The notes under the pieces are model-generated. The model did no database searches. It worked only from the letters and a program-made list of their open reading frames with translations, and was not told the DNA's origin. This document shows positions 62,534-64,000 of a DNA stretch of 64,000 bases, piece by piece (the stretch's first letter is position 1; each line of letters opens with the position of its first letter). Location: the NCBI GenBank assembly GCA_038235275.1, contig JBBSUC010000015.1, positions 43,654-107,653 on the forward strand, in the 5' to 3' direction. A program made the translations under genes and the position numbers. Origin of the DNA: Persicitalea sp038235275 (lineage in GTDB: Bacteria > Bacteroidota > Bacteroidia > Cytophagales > Spirosomataceae).

Positions 62534-62549
62534 GAAATGGAATTTATTT

Positions 62550-63698
62550 TTACAAATCGCCTTGCAGCGCCTGCGATGGTTTTACTTGGACTGAAATAGC
62601 CTTCGGTTTGATCTTCACCCCGTCTTTAAGGGATTGAATTCCCTCATACACGATGCGATCGCCCACGTCTAATCCAGAACGTACTACGTAGTAATCGTGA
62701 AACCGCGATTTGGGGACAAAACTCCGCATACTTACCTGGTTGGTGCTGTCCACGACATACACATAACTCTTGTCTTGAATCTCAAACACAGCTTTTTGCG
62801 GAACCAGAATAGCATCACTCACGGTATTGGTGAGGAGAATGTTTCCCGAAGAGCCATGTTTGAGCAACCCATGCGGATTGGGAAACTGCGCCCGAAAGGC
62901 AATGGAACCGGTGCTTTCATCGAATTCGCCTTCCATCGTCTGAATTTGGCCTTTTTCGGGAAAAAGCGAGCCATCGGCCAATTCAAGGTGCACCACGCCG
63001 CCGTTACCGCCAATATTTTCGCGGCGGGCTTTGATGAATTCCAGGTATTCGTTCTCCGAGACTTTGAAATAGACATACACTGTGCGCGTGTCCGACAGCG
63101 TAGTAAGTTGTGTACCCTCGTCGATCAGGCTTCCCGACCTGTAAGGGATGCGGTTGATGGTTCCGCTAAAAGGGGCGCGGATGCGGGTGCGGGCCAGGTG
63201 AATGTTGGCGTTGGTCTGCGCGGCGTCCGCCTGCTCGATCTTGGCGCGGGCGGCCAGCAGATTCGCTTCGGCAACCTCCCATTCTATATTGGATATAATT
63301 TTCTTGTCCACCAGCAGTTTCAGGCGGCTCACGTCCAGTTCGGCGGCCTTTGCTTCGGCGATGGCACTCTGGTGCATGGCTTTGGCTTTGGCACTTTCCA
63401 CCCTGTATTCTTCATCGTTGATACGGAAAAGCGTTTGGCCCTTTTTTACGCTTTCGCCCTCGTCCACGTAAATCTGCTCGAGGTACCCTTTGACCCTGGC
63501 GTAGATTTCCACGTTGCGATTGGCGTTGATTTGACCGACGTACTCACGCTGTAGGTCGGTCGTTTGTTCTTTCAGGCGAACGACGGGCAATTCCTGGACG
63601 GTGTTTGGAGCCGCCCGCTTGGCGGAATCTTCCTTGCTTTCGGCGGTGCAGCCCGTTATGAGTACGGCTGTAAGTAAAAAATTCAAAAATGGGTTCAT
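62550..63698 (-). CDS. RND efflux periplasmic adaptor lipoprotein (AcrA-like)
   Basis: This 382-residue membrane-fusion protein has a lipobox (LITGC, Cys about 17). It shows the barrel-sandwich hybrid halves RNVEIYARVKGYLEQIYVDE and TRIRAPFSGTINRIPYRSGS, a helical hairpin between (AKAMHQSAIAEAKAAELDVS and on), a beta-barrel (VYVYFKVSENEYLEF) and a membrane-proximal domain ending KDGVKIKPKAISVQVK. It joins the pump to the outer-membrane channel and is the first gene of the efflux operon. No TetR, MarR or two-component regulator lies next to it within the window. Confidence 0.94.
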   Translation of the reverse strand: MNPFLNFLLTAVLITGCTAESKEDSAKRAAPNTVQELPVVRLKEQTTDLQREYVGQINANRNVEIYARVKGYLEQIYVDEGESVKKGQTLFRINDEEYRVESAKAKAMHQSAIAEAKAAELDVSRLKLLVDKKIISNIEWEVAEANLLAARAKIEQADAAQTNANIHLARTRIRAPFSGTINRIPYRSGSLIDEGTQLTTLSDTRTVYVYFKVSENEYLEFIKARRENIGGNGGVVHLELADGSLFPEKGQIQTMEGEFDESTGSIAFRAQFPNPHGLLKHGSSGNILLTNTVSDAILVPQKAVFEIQDKSYVYVVDSTNQVSMRSFVPKSRFHDYYVVRSGLDVGDRIVYEGIQSLKDGVKIKPKAISVQVKPSQALQGDL

Positions 63699-64000
63699 GC
63701 AAGGAGTTGAGTTTTTTGGTGTGAAAGCCTGACTCGCCTATAAAACAACGAATATAGTAGAAGTGGATGGCAGTTTAATGTAGGAGATATTTTGATTTAC
63801 TCACAAAAAAATCATTCCGCCGAAATTTTCAGCGGAATAAAAAATTTAGAGATGTACTCAGAAATCAGGAAATATTTACATGAATAAATTAGAATTATAT
63901 ACTGTACCCGAAGAAAACTGGGATGAAAAACAAAAAGGCTGAACTTTGAAGCGACGAAGCATCAAAACCAGCCTTTAAGGATGAAAGGAATCATCAAAGC
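63699..64000. other. Non-coding right end of window
   Basis: These 302 bases have no visible gene. AAAGGCTG (63934-63941) and CAGCCTTT (63969-63976) form an 8-base inverted repeat with a 27-base loop, possibly a weak terminator for a gene beyond the window. The efflux operon promoter should lie near 63720-63800, but I found no clear match. Confidence 0.5.

Overview
The window comes from a member of the Bacteroidota, most probably a Cytophagales bacterium of the Spirosoma/Dyadobacter type. The evidence is a SusC/SusD pair, many short lipoprotein signals, promoter-like sequences of the Bacteroidota form TTTG-N18-20-TAnnTTTG, a fused MurF-alanine racemase, VCBS-repeat and DUF5916 outer-membrane proteins, and long hybrid histidine kinases. 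I saw no rRNA, tRNA, CRISPR array, phage or insertion sequence. The genus is an inference.

Region 1 (1-18430) is a carbohydrate-use locus. A cut-off VCBS-repeat lipoprotein and a susC-susD pair lie on the minus strand. Diverging from them is a six-gene run on the plus strand: sugar porter, GH2, SGNH esterase, GH2, DUF5107/TPR protein and GH43-like lipoprotein. SusCD would import an oligosaccharide, the GH2 enzymes, esterase and GH43 would dismantle and deacylate it, and the porter would carry monosaccharide into the cytoplasm.

Region 2 (18797-35107) holds signalling and exopolysaccharide genes. Two hybrid kinases are followed by a phosphoglycerol-transferase/LTA-synthase-like gene broken by a frameshift and a stop codon. 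Next, on the minus strand, is a tight operon encoding a hybrid kinase with an HPt domain, a lone receiver, a membrane-anchored HEAT protein, a processive GT2, a TPR/YaiO outer-membrane barrel and an unknown membrane-anchored protein. Its layout is that of a synthase-dependent polysaccharide export machine under a phosphorelay. I know of no characterised equivalent, and it is the best candidate in the window for an undescribed system. A GAF protein and a decayed glycosidase C-terminus close the region.

Region 3 (35115-42441) has an AraC regulator divergent from a three-gene set of planctomycete type: a PSD1/DUF1549-DUF1553 cytochrome-like lipoprotein, a Tat-exported DUF1501 protein, and a membrane protein with a CxxCH domain and leucine-rich repeats. 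Related hairpins lie in the gaps between these genes.

Region 4 (42582-53791) is mixed housekeeping: a collagen-like lipoprotein, murF-alr fusion, corA, universal stress protein, PQQ-type sugar dehydrogenase, EamA and MFS transporters, and two convergent L,D-transpeptidases whose 3' ends overlap.

Region 5 (53855-63698) has a DUF5916 outer-membrane protein, an M20 peptidase and a complete RND efflux operon in the order adaptor, pump, outer-membrane channel.
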